A stretch of 64,000 bases of DNA from Pseudopithomyces maydicus (taxonomy: Eukaryota > Ascomycota > Dothideomycetes > Pleosporales > Didymosphaeriaceae). Positions 33,986 to 45,186 of the stretch are shown here, one piece after another (the stretch's first letter is position 1; each line of letters begins with the position of its first letter). A model generated the notes under the pieces. It did no database searches, had not been told where the DNA came from, and saw nothing but the letters and a program-made list of their open reading frames with translations. The translations under genes were made by a program, and so were the position numbers. The DNA is taken from assembly GCA_026873275.1 (NCBI GenBank), contig JANTUC010000006.1, forward strand, positions 1,550,001 to 1,614,000, read 5' to 3'.

Positions 33986-35131
33986 ATGTCTTTCCGATCA
34001 GCACTCATCGCGGCTACTGCCTTCGTTGCGGCTACCAACGCCCACATCACCATCTCCAACCCGGTCCCCTACTCGGCCGACCAGGTCAAGATTGACAAGG
34101 CTGCCATCACTGCCGAGCAGTTCCCCTGCAAGAGCCAGTATGGCTTCAAGGTCACCACCATGAACAGCATGAAGGTCGGTGAGCCGCAGAAGCTCGAGTT
34201 TGACGGCAGTGCCGTCCACGGAGGTGGCTCTTGCCAGCTCTCCTACACCCCCGACACCGAGCCCACCAAGGACTCGGTGTTCAAGGTCATCAAGAGCATT
34301 GAGGGTGGCTGCCCCGGTGTTGACGGAACCAAGTCCTTCGAGTACACTCTTCCTGACTCGATCCCCAACGGCAAGGGTACTTTCGTCTGGTCCTGGTTCG
34401 CCAAGATGAGCGGCGCCCCCGAGTTCTACATGAACTGCGCGCCTATCGATGTCACAGGCGGAGCTTCTGATGCCTCGGGTCTCGATGCGCTTCCCGACAT
34501 GTTCGTTGCGAACATTGCTTCCACCACGTGCAAGAGCCCCCTGAACAAGGCGGTCAAGTTCCCCAACCCGGGCTCCAACCTTGAGGACGGCGGCACCAAC
34601 GATGTCGAGCCCCCCACTGGCGAGTGTGGTGCCACTGGCTCTTCGCCAACCACTCCTCAACAGCCTGCTTCCTCGGCTGCCCCCGAGACCCCTGAGACTC
34701 CTGTCGCCTCTGCTCCCGCTGCCTCTTCGCCCGCTGCTGCTCCTGTTCAGTCTACCTTGGCCACTGTCGTCGCCACCCCTACCCCTGCCCCCACTGGCTC
34801 TACCGGTGCTCCCTCTTCCGGTGGCAACGGTAGCGAGGGTGGCAACGGCTCCTCTGGCAGTGGCTCCACTGGCGGATCCACTGGTGGCTCTACTGGTGGC
34901 TCTACTGGTGGCTCTACTGGTGGTTCTACTGGTGGTTCTACTGGCGGCTCTTCCAGCGGAACTTGCTCCTCCGACGGTGCCATCGTCTGCAACGGCTCTA
35001 CCAAGTTCGGCATCTGCAACGGCGGCTCTGTCGTCTGGCAGGATGTTGCCCCTGGCACCACCTGCACCAACGGAAACATCGCCAAGCGCAGCATGTACTA
35101 CGGCCGTGCCGCTCGCGCTCTCCGCAACTAA
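33986..35131 (+). CDS. AA11 lytic polysaccharide monooxygenase (chitin-active type)
   Basis: A single exon of 381 residues. Residues 1-19 are a signal peptide; cleavage leaves His20 as the N-terminal copper-binding residue of the histidine brace (HITISNPVPY). The second brace histidine is His78 in GSAVHGGGSCQLSY. The core contains paired cysteines (FPCKS, GGCPGVDG, FYMNCAP, TTCKSPLNK), and Tyr148 in EFYMNC is the likely axial residue. AA11 enzymes oxidatively cleave chitin. After the catalytic domain comes a Pro/Ser/Ala linker, a run of GGST repeats, and a C-terminal cysteine-rich module of about 40 residues (SDGAIVCNGSTKFGICNGGS and GTTCTNG). That module resembles the X278-type unit often attached to AA11 and may bind substrate. 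Strong codon bias suggests high expression. Confidence 0.9.
   Translation: MSFRSALIAATAFVAATNAHITISNPVPYSADQVKIDKAAITAEQFPCKSQYGFKVTTMNSMKVGEPQKLEFDGSAVHGGGSCQLSYTPDTEPTKDSVFKVIKSIEGGCPGVDGTKSFEYTLPDSIPNGKGTFVWSWFAKMSGAPEFYMNCAPIDVTGGASDASGLDALPDMFVANIASTTCKSPLNKAVKFPNPGSNLEDGGTNDVEPPTGECGATGSSPTTPQQPASSAAPETPETPVASAPAASSPAAAPVQSTLATVVATPTPAPTGSTGAPSSGGNGSEGGNGSSGSGSTGGSTGGSTGGSTGGSTGGSTGGSTGGSSSGTCSSDGAIVCNGSTKFGICNGGSVVWQDVAPGTTCTNGNIAKRSMYYGRAARALRN
34868..34952 (+). repeat. (GGST)n coding repeat in the AA11 linker
   Basis: Six or more tandem 12-base units (variants of GGCTCTACTGGT) encode Gly-Gly-Ser-Thr repeats between the catalytic and C-terminal modules. Length variation between strains is likely. 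Confidence 0.8.
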
Positions 35132-37225
35132 GTGCCCACGGTGGCCCTGCAGCCTTTAAGGGCAAGGGTAGCGTGGTTTGACGGAAAGACATTTGACCTT
35201 TTTCGCTTCTACATTCACATTCTTGACGAAAACTTTGGGGGGGTCTGCGACTGAAAGGCTTGGGGTTTTGATTTTTCTTGCATCTTTTTCCACTTCTTCA
35301 CTGATTTTTCTGCCTGGCATGGCGCTCACTGCAAGCCACTCGCTGGGTGTTGGAACCACACGATAGACTTTCTCAAAGTGCTTGAGATTATGTACAGATC
35401 AAATGAAAAAAATGTACACAATGAATGAACTTGAGCTTGACAACATGTCTACATGGCTATTCCCTGTGAATGCATGCATGCACTCCCATCTTCTTCTCTC
35501 GCCTTTGCTTGCTTTTGCTTTTCATTCTGATGATGTTTGCTTCTGCTGGCTGCTTCTGCTGGCTGCCTCTGCTGGCATGTCACCTCGGGGTGTTGGCCAG
35601 CTATTCTTGCCAACGCGCGCATGGGTGGACCCTTGACCGACTTCTCCGACACCCTTCGCACCTGCCTTGAAACGCCCGGACCAAAGGCCGCTACATGGCA
35701 TTGCTCCCCCACACGAGCAGATCGTCGCAAATGTCCGGAATTGAAGGATCAGTATGCACACTCCTCCGCGGAATACTTTATCTGCTACTTTAATTCGACC
35801 CGTGAATGTCACCTTCTACATGCATGCATGTGCTATGTAGATGTAGGCACCCTCGTTTGGAAATGTCTCTCGCCTTCGCAGCTGATTTGGCGGGTACCTT
35901 GGGAAGGGGGCACTCCCATTAACCACGTTGAACCTACCCGCCTATCGACGTGACGATTTGCGTTGCCCCCATCCACCCCCGGGTTGATGAAACGCGCCTC
36001 GGTGGTCTATATGGTGGGTCGCCTGTGTACGACCCACACTTTACCGTATTCCCGACGAGCGAACCTCGAGTTCGGTGTCGCGGCCGCTCAGCCACGCCAC
36101 GCGGCGCCGCGCAGCACCACTGTGGCGGTGGCCCGCATCGCAGACTCCACTCTTCTTCATGCTGCGGTCCTTGTCGAGCTGGACGAGGCTGGACGTCGCT
36201 GGCGAAAGTGGGGAACATTCATGCGAATGTCTGCTTTGGGAAATCGGGAGTGGCGCAGGCATGTCATGGTAGGATGCGAGTCACTGGAACATGGAGATTC
36301 CGAGGCGGCCTAGGCTGCAGCGGGGAAAGGATAGTACATACATTCAGCGCAGTACAGTATGTAGAGATGGTAGGTGCTGGTGGGTATGGTGCCATTGGGG
36401 CGAGAAACATGAAGCGAAGTTAACGATAGGGTGCACATGTTTGCTGGTCGACTTCGCCGAGGATTACAAATATTTCCAAACACATTGCCACCATACATTG
36501 GCCTCGTGGTTATATCTTCCATGTCTGCTACTATATGTTTCCACGATCCATGTATGTGGCGGATATTGACTGTTTCGCGGGGCCCTCCGGGCTATCCGCA
36601 GTGTTTGCTGTGTCACCCTTCTCTCGACGTAAACCAGTGGCGTAGTGATTTCGCATTTCCGCTCACACCTTCGACTTGGGTATTGGAGTCCGTAAAAGTC
36701 AACATGTTGATTTCGGATAACGTTTGCTACACGTGCATATATATGTTAACCCACGTACAGTCACGCTCGAAGGTATCGAAATCGAATGCGTAAATCAACC
36801 CAACTCACAAATAAAAGTCCGTTCAAGAGACTCAGAGCTTGCATAGTCTTGAACTAGGTGTTGTCCTAGATGTGGTCAAATCATGGCGACACCAGAAAGT
36901 CGAACACAACGCATTCGTCAAAAGGGGTGCACCAGACCGCACATGAAACATGGATCGAAGACAGAATCATTAGAGGGGCGGGGTGGTTGAAAATTTCTGT
37001 GAACCTTGAGAAAAAGGCGGTATTGCCATGAATTGCCATGAATGATACTAAGTCAATGTACGATTGCATGGGTCTGTGGCAGATGGAGTATGAATGCGGC
37101 AGCTCAGTAGTACCGCCCTTTGGTTTCAGAATACCCTTCCGACCAACACAAACGTGCTCGCCCTAGCCGCTGTATAACCTGATTCACCCAACTTTATGGA
37201 CAGGAAGAATCCCTTTTACAGGTGT
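35132..37225. other. Intergenic stretch
   Basis: About 2.1 kb with only short, unsupported open frames. It holds the 13-bp tandem repeat at 35538-35576. GC content falls steadily toward the AT-rich island that follows. Confidence 0.45.
35538..35576. repeat. 13-bp tandem repeat, three copies
   Basis: Three adjacent copies of TGCTTCTGCTGGC, the third with one change. Confidence 0.85.
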
Positions 37226-37505
37226 TGAGTTGTGAACTAAAGGCAGATATAATATAAATAAAGTTTAAATTCTAGTTTTAAGAGAATTAATTAATTAATT
37301 ACTAGTTTTCCTTCTTAAAAAAGAGACCTTATTTATTTAAAGGAAAGATATATAGCGCTTTTTAAATTTAATTTTTATTTAAAATAAAGAGCAGGAAGAA
37401 TAATAATATAATTATAATTATATAATAGAGATAAGGGAAGGTAAATTAAATATAAAAATTAGTCCCTAGTATCTAATTTAAGAGTAAGTATTAATAAAAG
37501 AAGAG
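37226..37505. repeat. AT-rich island, likely degenerate (RIP-type) DNA
   Basis: About 280 bases with very low GC, dominated by A/T-only words such as TTAATTAATTAATTA and AATATAATTATAATTATA. This contrasts sharply with the flanks. Such islands in ascomycetes are typically transposon remnants mutated by repeat-induced point mutation. No coding remnant or terminal repeat can be recognised. Confidence 0.6.
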
Positions 37506-37977
37506 TTAAAACCCGGGGAGCAGGTCTAGATCTCAAATCCTACAACAGGAATTTAGAAAATTGCACACCTGTAGCTCCCTTCTGGCTTGACAAAATACCT
37601 CCGGAAGTGGCTTGAGCACTTGATCTGATCGACATACTCTTATTCTGCTTTGCACGGAAAGAAGTACATCGACCATTGTGTATCTTCAACCTTCAATAAA
37701 TCTACTGTCGAGCAACCATCCAAAATGCTTCATTGAACCTGCATCAGTACCGGATGCTGCGAGGTGAAAAATCACTTAAACCCCACACTTCGAATAATTT
37801 ACCCCCAGGCGCAGACTTAGCATGGTTTGACTACATCGTGTATAGTGAAAGACAGCTAAGTATGCACACGGGTTTAAACTTTAGTCACGCTTTTCAACAT
37901 AAACACCCCTGCGGCACTCATGAAGACACCGCTCGTATACCACCCTAAACTTCAACTGCAACCATCCAAAGGCCGAG
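37506..37977. other. Intergenic before the RING pseudogene
   Basis: About 470 bases, no supported gene. An open frame at 37733-37948 lacks family resemblance. Confidence 0.4.
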
Positions 37978-38592
37978 ATGGATCCCCACGTAACGCGCGA
38001 AGATTTCGCCTGGAACGGCATAGAAAAGCTCCGTAGCCTGCCCGAGGATGCCCACCGTCAATGTTCTATCTGCATGATAGAACTGGTCGATGATGCACAC
38101 GATAGCCATGGCTCGGGTAGCAACCCTTCACAAGTATCAATGGGTGATTGAATCCATCTAGGCACCGTCGAGGCCAACATGGAAGAGGGCTTGACCGACG
38201 ATCCAACTGTCGACGATAGCATTGTCAAGATTGAAGACGAGATGATCCCTACCAGTGTTTCAGAGAAGGCTTATGTGGTACAGATTTCCTTCATTCGAAT
38301 CATTCTCTGTGGCCACATATACCACACCAAGTGTATCCAAGAGTGGCTCTTCAGGAGCAATCTATATCCCCTTTGTAGACGGGCCTTATTCCTCCGCAAG
38401 TTTCAACTGCAAGTCGCACCTCGACGGGTGATCCAATGTAACATTATTCAAGTACATGTTCGTACGTTGCGCCAAAGGGACCGTATTGCGTTCGTTATTG
38501 CAGGGGCGTTGGGATGGGCGGCGACGAAATATGCTTTGCGGCACGTAGCAATGCTCTTGGTGGTTGACTCTCGAATATTTTCTGCAAACTGA
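37978..38592 (+). pseudogene. Damaged RING-H2 finger gene
   Basis: One 205-codon frame interrupted by a single in-frame TGA at 38149-38151 (codon 58). The frame encodes a RING-H2-like finger: CSIC early on, then CGHIYHTKC and a final PLC. The penultimate zinc cysteine is replaced by Tyr (TAT at 38365-38367). TGA for CGA and Tyr for Cys are each explained by single C-to-T or G-to-A changes, the spectrum of repeat-induced point mutation. RING-H2 proteins are usually ubiquitin ligases; with a missing zinc ligand and a stop, this copy is unlikely to work. The spacing between the first and second cysteine pairs is longer than normal, so part of the frame may be an old insertion. It sits beside an AT-rich island. 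Confidence 0.6.
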
Positions 38593-41500
38593 CGTAGGTT
38601 TCTATCATATAATCATATAGCAGATGCATTTTGAATGCTAAATTGAGGAAGTCGAGGCCTTCGCGAGCCTAATGAATTAAACACAACAGATTTTTCCATG
38701 GAACAATGTAGTCGTCAATCTGAACGTGATTTATCATCTATGAAAGCCTTACAGATTATTGAAGTTGGAGGGTGCTGCTTTTTGTTGGTGAGAGCAGGCA
38801 AACACTAAGTAGCATCTCGTACAGGCAAACACTAAGTAGCATCTCATATATATGAACTATCATCATATTTCCCATTTTCTAAACATTGAATCGAAGGAGA
38901 CTCAAGTGTTACCCATTCCAAATTTCCCTTCATGAGGAACGAGTTGGACAAATGTTAGAATGGATCAACGGGCGAATGGAGATTAACAATGTGAAGTAAT
39001 AAATGACATGTCATCTGTTCATGGAAAAATGTGGAAAACCTGAACAATGAATTTCCAGAAGACAAACTGGCCAAGTCAAATCAAGTGAATCTTGATTTGC
39101 TTTCCTTAGTTCAACGGCCTTGATGACGCGTACTGATAAATTTACGGTGGATTCAAGCAAAGACATTTAGCACCAATGATTTAGTTAACAATAGCCTGAC
39201 TCGTGAGCTTCGCTGTTTCAAAAGTGGCTGGTCCGAATATTTTCAATCAAGCCTCGGTCAATACTAATGCCACTGATTCGGTAGTCACAAAATACCCGCA
39301 GAATTTTCACAATCTCAACTGTCGACTACCGTGGCGTATCATTTGCTAGTCCCACGGTATATGTTCTTCATTTTGGTGTTGCCAGTAACCACGTATTATC
39401 TATGTTTTCTCACTGTGTAATTTTCGACGCTATTGATAATTGCTTTAGCCGCAACCCTTCGTACGAGGTAGTTCTGCTCTTCGGTCACATGGCCGATTCC
39501 AACCGACCTTTGACGACTAAATAACAATACCCCACATGCTCAGGAGAATACTTCTGTGAGTTCTACCGAGGCGATTGTATTCTCTAGCGACCCTGCCGTT
39601 GCACAATGTTTAGGTACACGTCACGAGAACGGCTCCATCTCCTTCGCCAACTTTCCTAAGACGGGTTTGTGTGCCGAACCAAGTCCCGGGGTTCAATCAC
39701 GAGCTGTTCGAACCCTCTTTCGGAATAGAACAGACGTAGAGTCGGAACCGGACGCGCCATGGATTGAGGATCGTCTCCGCACTATATTGATCACCAATGC
39801 ATACATCAGGCCATTCGTGTCGCTCAGGGGGAAAGATGTTTGATATACAACGCTAAGAAAAGGAGACAGGCGGGAGCTCATTGTAAATCAAGTAGAGATG
39901 TTTTATGAACGCAGGCCAGCACGCGGATAGATCCCTGGGTGTTGATCATAACTGTTCGAATTAAAATTTTGCAAACACGCCATACTTGAGAGTATGGATA
40001 AAGTTTGATTTAATGCAGGGCCGCAATATGTGACTGCGAGAAGTTTCCTTCCACTGTTCCTGCTGAATACCGGTTGTATGGTATTGCGTTAAGCCGCTCG
40101 ACGTGGATCGCAATCAGTGACTCTCTATTGGTACCACTAGGCAGCTGACAAGAATCTGGAATCCTCATGCACTGCACCTGCTTCTAGAAGAATCAATAAT
40201 CACCTCACTTATCCCTATTCAGCACATATCCTTATGATGGAATGCGATGTTGTCACGGGGGTATTTGCCACATACAGGGGGCTATCCTTCGCGTCTACCG
40301 AGAAGACGCATCATCGGATACAAGGTCATGGCGGATCAGGCACAAATCTTGTGAAGCTCTCATTGTGAACATTCGAGAGGAACTGGATGGTGCAATGTTT
40401 TCTATCAGATGTTTCCTCGGCCAGTGCGGTAACATGGACCTGATGTAGAAAGACAGGGAAAGTGAATTTCATCCATGCCACGGATAGGAAGAAGAGCATA
40501 TGAGAATTGTGCTTCTATTCTACAATAAACAAACGCACAGTTACAATGATGACTTTCGAGCACAAATTCTGACGCAGCAGAGCAGGTGGCTATAGGACAC
40601 CAATGCGATCAATGCAGCCATTCTATAATTCAAATCGGAAAATCAGGGAAACATCCTTGCTCGAATTATGATGTGCGTGGAGATCAAGATGGTGACCAAA
40701 GTGATGGACATAGCGGTGTAATTAGAACGGGTGGGTACATGTTCGTGGCTGTGCTGGTTCTCGAAAGATTTTAGGGCAGGTGGCTTTGTCAGATTTGTTA
40801 TTGACAGCTTTTTAACCGATTCGACGAGTCATGGGTGCAATTCGGCCATTTCCCATACAGATTTGTGGAGAGGAGAGAGAGCTTGTTAAAGGGGAATATG
40901 GGACGGATGTTCGCGTGACTAGCCTGGCTGGAGTGAAGGGACATCCTCATCAAACCGCTTGCCTTGATGTGACACCGTGTTTTGAAGTACTCACTGAAGC
41001 GGAAGGAGGTGGATCCTACCCAAAAATGTTGGTCAGGTTCAAGTCTTACTTCAGTAGTGCAGAGCCTTCATGCAGGAGTCGATGTCATGCTGGGTAAAAG
41101 ATTCTCATGTCTGTGGGTAAGTGGGACTGAGACCAGATCCACTCAGCTGGCAGCGTTCCAGAATTACAGTCTACGAGGAGATCAGGAGCGACCAAGTGTT
41201 GGGGACGCAAAGCACTTCTTCTTCCGGGAAGGTGGATTATATTCCCAACGGCGAACGGGTTACCATGGCCATGGCGCAGGCGGCAGCCGCGAGTCATTAG
41301 TGGACGGGCGCAGAAAAATATGCACCCGTCCGTGCTGATCGGTGTGACGCATTTGGTTCCTCTGTGGCGTTCACCACACAACTCAATTGCAACTTGACGT
41401 CTGGAGAAGCGTGAGTAGACAGTTCTGTATAGTAATGTGATGAGGCATTATGGATAATTCACTAATTAGCTGTGGGAAGACGTTTAGTGCACAACTGAAT

Positions 41501-44500
41501 CATGAGCTCACTGGTTGGTCCCGAACATGCCGGCTATACATCCTTGTACGTGTCGCGTAGGAAGGATTCAATCACGAATCCACACTGCTCGGGCCATTTT
41601 CAAGACGCAAGTCTCCAGCCACTCGCCTCCAAACCAACAGTCCGGAGCAATCTCCGCCGGGGAGACGATGGAGACAGAAAGTTAGTTATTAGGCTACAAC
41701 CATGATTGTGGATATCTAAACACTAGTCTGTTGTCAGTACTGTTTTGCTTGCTAATAGGGAGCACCTGGATTCAAATGAATCGATTCCATCAATTGCCTC
41801 AAGTCAGGAACGGGCACCGGCATGCGATCAAGGGCAAATGATGGCATGCACTATTATGCTCATTGTGCACACGAAGGAAGGGTCTCATGGACAGAGCCAG
41901 GATTTTGTGAAGGAAAGGAACTTGAAACATAGAGGAGAGTCGCACAGTCCATCGAAAGCGCAAACAGATGTTGACCGCTCTGTAACATGACTCGTTTGAA
42001 CATGCAGGCATATTGAGCCTATAGCGCGGGTAATATTGTTTCCTCTCGACAGAGCACGAGCCCATCGGGTATTCGGTAGCTGCCGGATCCAGCCATAATT
42101 GTTGTAGTAAGGCCTCATGTAGAGCAGCGATGTAATGGTGATGTGTCGGTCCCCACTTGGCTCCAACGGTGTTGCGACAACGATAGCAGCCGAGAAGTCG
42201 CAATATGCATGGGCCTGGCTATAGCAGAGCTGGTATAGTTGCGAAGTCATGTATGCGCTGAGCACAGTTTGTATCACAACTCGCACAGAGCCTCGACACA
42301 CTTGGTGTAAAAAGCAGACGATTCTCGAGACGTAGCCTTGCACATTGTTTCAGACTCGTTCGGAATGCAAACGTGCATAAAGTAATTCGAGTGTAAATAG
42401 CAAGACATGCAGATATATCTGCACATGCGAGTGGAATTCGAGATCTCTAATCTGATTCTGGGTTCGTGGTAAACTATCTTGTGTAGCATGTACTATCTCT
42501 GGCCAAACTATTTTCCCGATGGAAACGTGGTCGATGCAAGTCTGACCCACTGCGGACTGGATCGGAAAGTACAGCGAGACGCCGCTCCCAAATGGGTATG
42601 TAAAGCAAAGAGGTGATCCAGATGGCAAGTCTACCGGACGTTATTTCGGTCGGTGATTTGATTGTAGACAAGTGCTGTATCAATTTCGCCGAAACATGAC
42701 ATCCAAATACCAGGTTCCATTTGCCGAGAAGGTGCGCAAATGTCCTGCAAAGTGATGGAACGATGGTAAAAGGGATCTTGGTTTCAGTACGTGTCTTGAA
42801 CAGGATCATCCCCATGGAGCAGCGAATCAGGAAGTTGACTGAGATATCCAACAAATCTGTTTGAGAAGGTACGGGGCGCAGAATTACGGTGGTTATGGAC
42901 AATCCACTAGGGCTGCTCTCTTTGGATGAATAAAATGTGACGGCTTCGATGTCGACCTGTTCGCATGGCGTTCGCTATTGCTACAGCCTTGGAGTAACGC
43001 AGACAGGTGCACTTTGGGTAACAAGTTCAGCTTTGCAAGTCCGTCTACGGAAGATTGGCACATGTAAAATAGAGTGGATGAAGGCGTAGCATCTGGTAGT
43101 CCGGACAATTCCACTCTAAAAGGCTTGGGTGGTTTTTGCACTTATTCGCTACTGCTAGAGTTTATGTATATCTCTTGCGATGGGTCAGGCTGATTGGAAG
43201 CAGAAGCCAAGTCGAGGCATGGGTAGATACGGGCCTTCAAATTTAGCACAGGCCAAGGCGGGCAAGGCGAACGAGCCGATCCTGTGAACGTTGACACCGG
43301 GTAAATCGTCCTGGTGTGACAATAAAAAAGCACAGCCAATCGCGGAGGCGGATTTCTGTAAAAGGCAAGGTCGGGCTTCGCCCCGTGCTGATGGCGGCGG
43401 TCGATTGGAAGAACAAGGCCACGGCCGGGGTGTTGTGAAGATGGCTCATGTTACCAGATCAAGGTTGGGTCGAAGCAAGGCATCTTCTGTCGTGCAGGTA
43501 GCTGGTACACATGCCGGGAGCAACATGGGTGCGTATGGCACCCTGGCTCTCTGGGCTTAGCGGATTGTCCCTGCAGCTGGATATGACTTGCGCCTTTTCA
43601 AACGGCGAGCAGGTAGTCTAAGCGAGTTGACAAGACGCTGACGCAACATGGACACTAGCGACTCGCGTATGGATGCAGGCGAGTGGGAGGAGAGGAAGGA
43701 GGATGAGGCCCGGAAGAACGCGGTCACGTGCAGAAGGTGAGGCGGGCGAGGCTTGTGCGGTTCGGGCTCGGACAAGTGGCGATGCAACCATGTGTGGGCA
43801 GCGGGCTCGCAACAGGATGGGACGCGGAGCTCCAGGCACAGGCTCATTTCGTTTGGAGGGGTTTCCTGTTCGGTCGAGGGGGCCCCCGCAGGGTGGATGA
43901 CGGAGACGCTTGTCGCGGCTGGCCGAGGTGGATCAGGATGGCAGCACGCGTGACTGGCAATTCCCTGAGCTCGGACGGACCCGGGAGAGCGGGACCTAAT
44001 GATGGCGCCGAAGCTTCCAAACTGATGACCATCCATGGTGGCGGGTGCAGCAGGATGCGCGGCGAGACAGGACGGGACGCGACGGTGAAGGGCTCGGAGG
44101 GCAGACGGCACGGCGTGCGATTCATAACAAAGGTGAGGCCAGCCCTCAGCCCGCCCGAGGGGAAAGCGCGAGCGGCACGTTAGGGAAGGAACAGCCCAGC
44201 CCCCACGGCACGTGGGGAAGGCACACCCGTGGACGGGACTGACTCTCTCTCTCTCTGCTTCGTTCACACTCGCCGTCGCCTTCGCCTTCGGGTTCGCCTC
44301 CGCCCCCGCCTGTCCTTTCCCTCCCCCTTCCCCCCCCCCCTCCCCTCTGCCCGTCCTCCTCTCGCGTGTGCATCGTTGCTGCCCCCCTCGTTGTCTTGGG
44401 CGTGCTGCCCGCCGTCTCGCCTGCTGGTGCCTCCTCCGCCTGCTCCGCCTGCCGCCGGGGACGGCCCCGCGAGGAGCCCACCGCCCGCCCGCGTCAAATT

Positions 44501-45186
44501 GCATGCTGCGTCCGTGATGGCGTGCAGACTGCTGGCGGACATTTTCTCCGGTGCCGTGCAGGCAGGCAGGAGGTTGCTGCCCGACTGGCGATCTCAACCT
44601 CCAACACGCCCATCTCGACTGGTCCTCCTCGACGCCGGTGCGCGGCCAATGGGCGGCTCCATCACACGCTCGACTGCACCGCGCACGCTGTCCCGCTGCA
44701 CCATGCGCCGGCGTCGGTTTGGGCACACAAGAAGCCCACTGCACCCACTCCCGCGTTCCGCGCAGGGGGGCGTCGCTCGCTGCAGTAGCCTGTGTCCCGT
44801 GCCAGCCCGTCCCAGGAACCCCCGGCCACCGCCCTGCTGTCACCACCGCCCACCGTGCCCAGCACACTCTGCCTAGCGTGGCCGGGTCCGCCATGTACTT
44901 TTTGTGCTTGCTTCCTGGCGGGGAGCTGGCCAGACAGGGGATGCCCACCGTGCATCATATTACAGTAGCATGATTTGCTCACACCCTGACCATGCCCGGC
45001 ACCCAAGCCCCAACTCACCGCACATTCATAGTCGTCGCCGTGCGCCTTCCTGCGGCTACCTCCAGCCGCAGCCTTTGGACCTTTCCGTGTCCAAGTACCA
45101 GTGCCTGCGTCCGCTCTCAACCTGTCCAGACTACGTCGTATTACTTCTTCTGCCTTGACCGCATCTGCTCCGCAACATCCATCTGA
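38593..45186. other. Gene-poor region and bZIP leader
   Basis: About 6.6 kb without a supported gene. Short frames (for example 39556-39843) lack a start codon and family resemblance. From about 43.6 kb the sequence becomes GC-rich with polypyrimidine tracts (CT repeat near 44237 and C-runs near 44325-44345). This opens long low-complexity frames on both strands; this part probably belongs to the bZIP promoter and 5' leader, with possible upstream reading frames at 44970-45158 and 44991-45186. Confidence 0.5.
38795..38848. repeat. 27-bp tandem duplication
   Basis: Two adjacent near-identical 27-base units containing CAGGCAAACACTAAGTAGCA. Confidence 0.85.

Noticed and set aside
33998..35192. 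Several frames opposite or overlapping the AA11 gene
   Set aside because: Shadows of a highly codon-biased gene with tandem repeats.
38131..38162. An intron that would remove the in-frame TGA in the RING gene
   Set aside because: The only GT...AG that fits is 18 bases, too short to be spliced.
39660..39720. Possible tRNA T-loop (GGTTCAATC)
   Set aside because: No matching acceptor, D or anticodon stems could be drawn around it.
43557..44948. 463-codon open frame on the minus strand
   Set aside because: Low-complexity Arg/Gly/Ala/Pro-rich translation over GC-rich, polypyrimidine DNA. Overlapping frames are open on both strands, and no domain or splice support is visible. Composition artefact.
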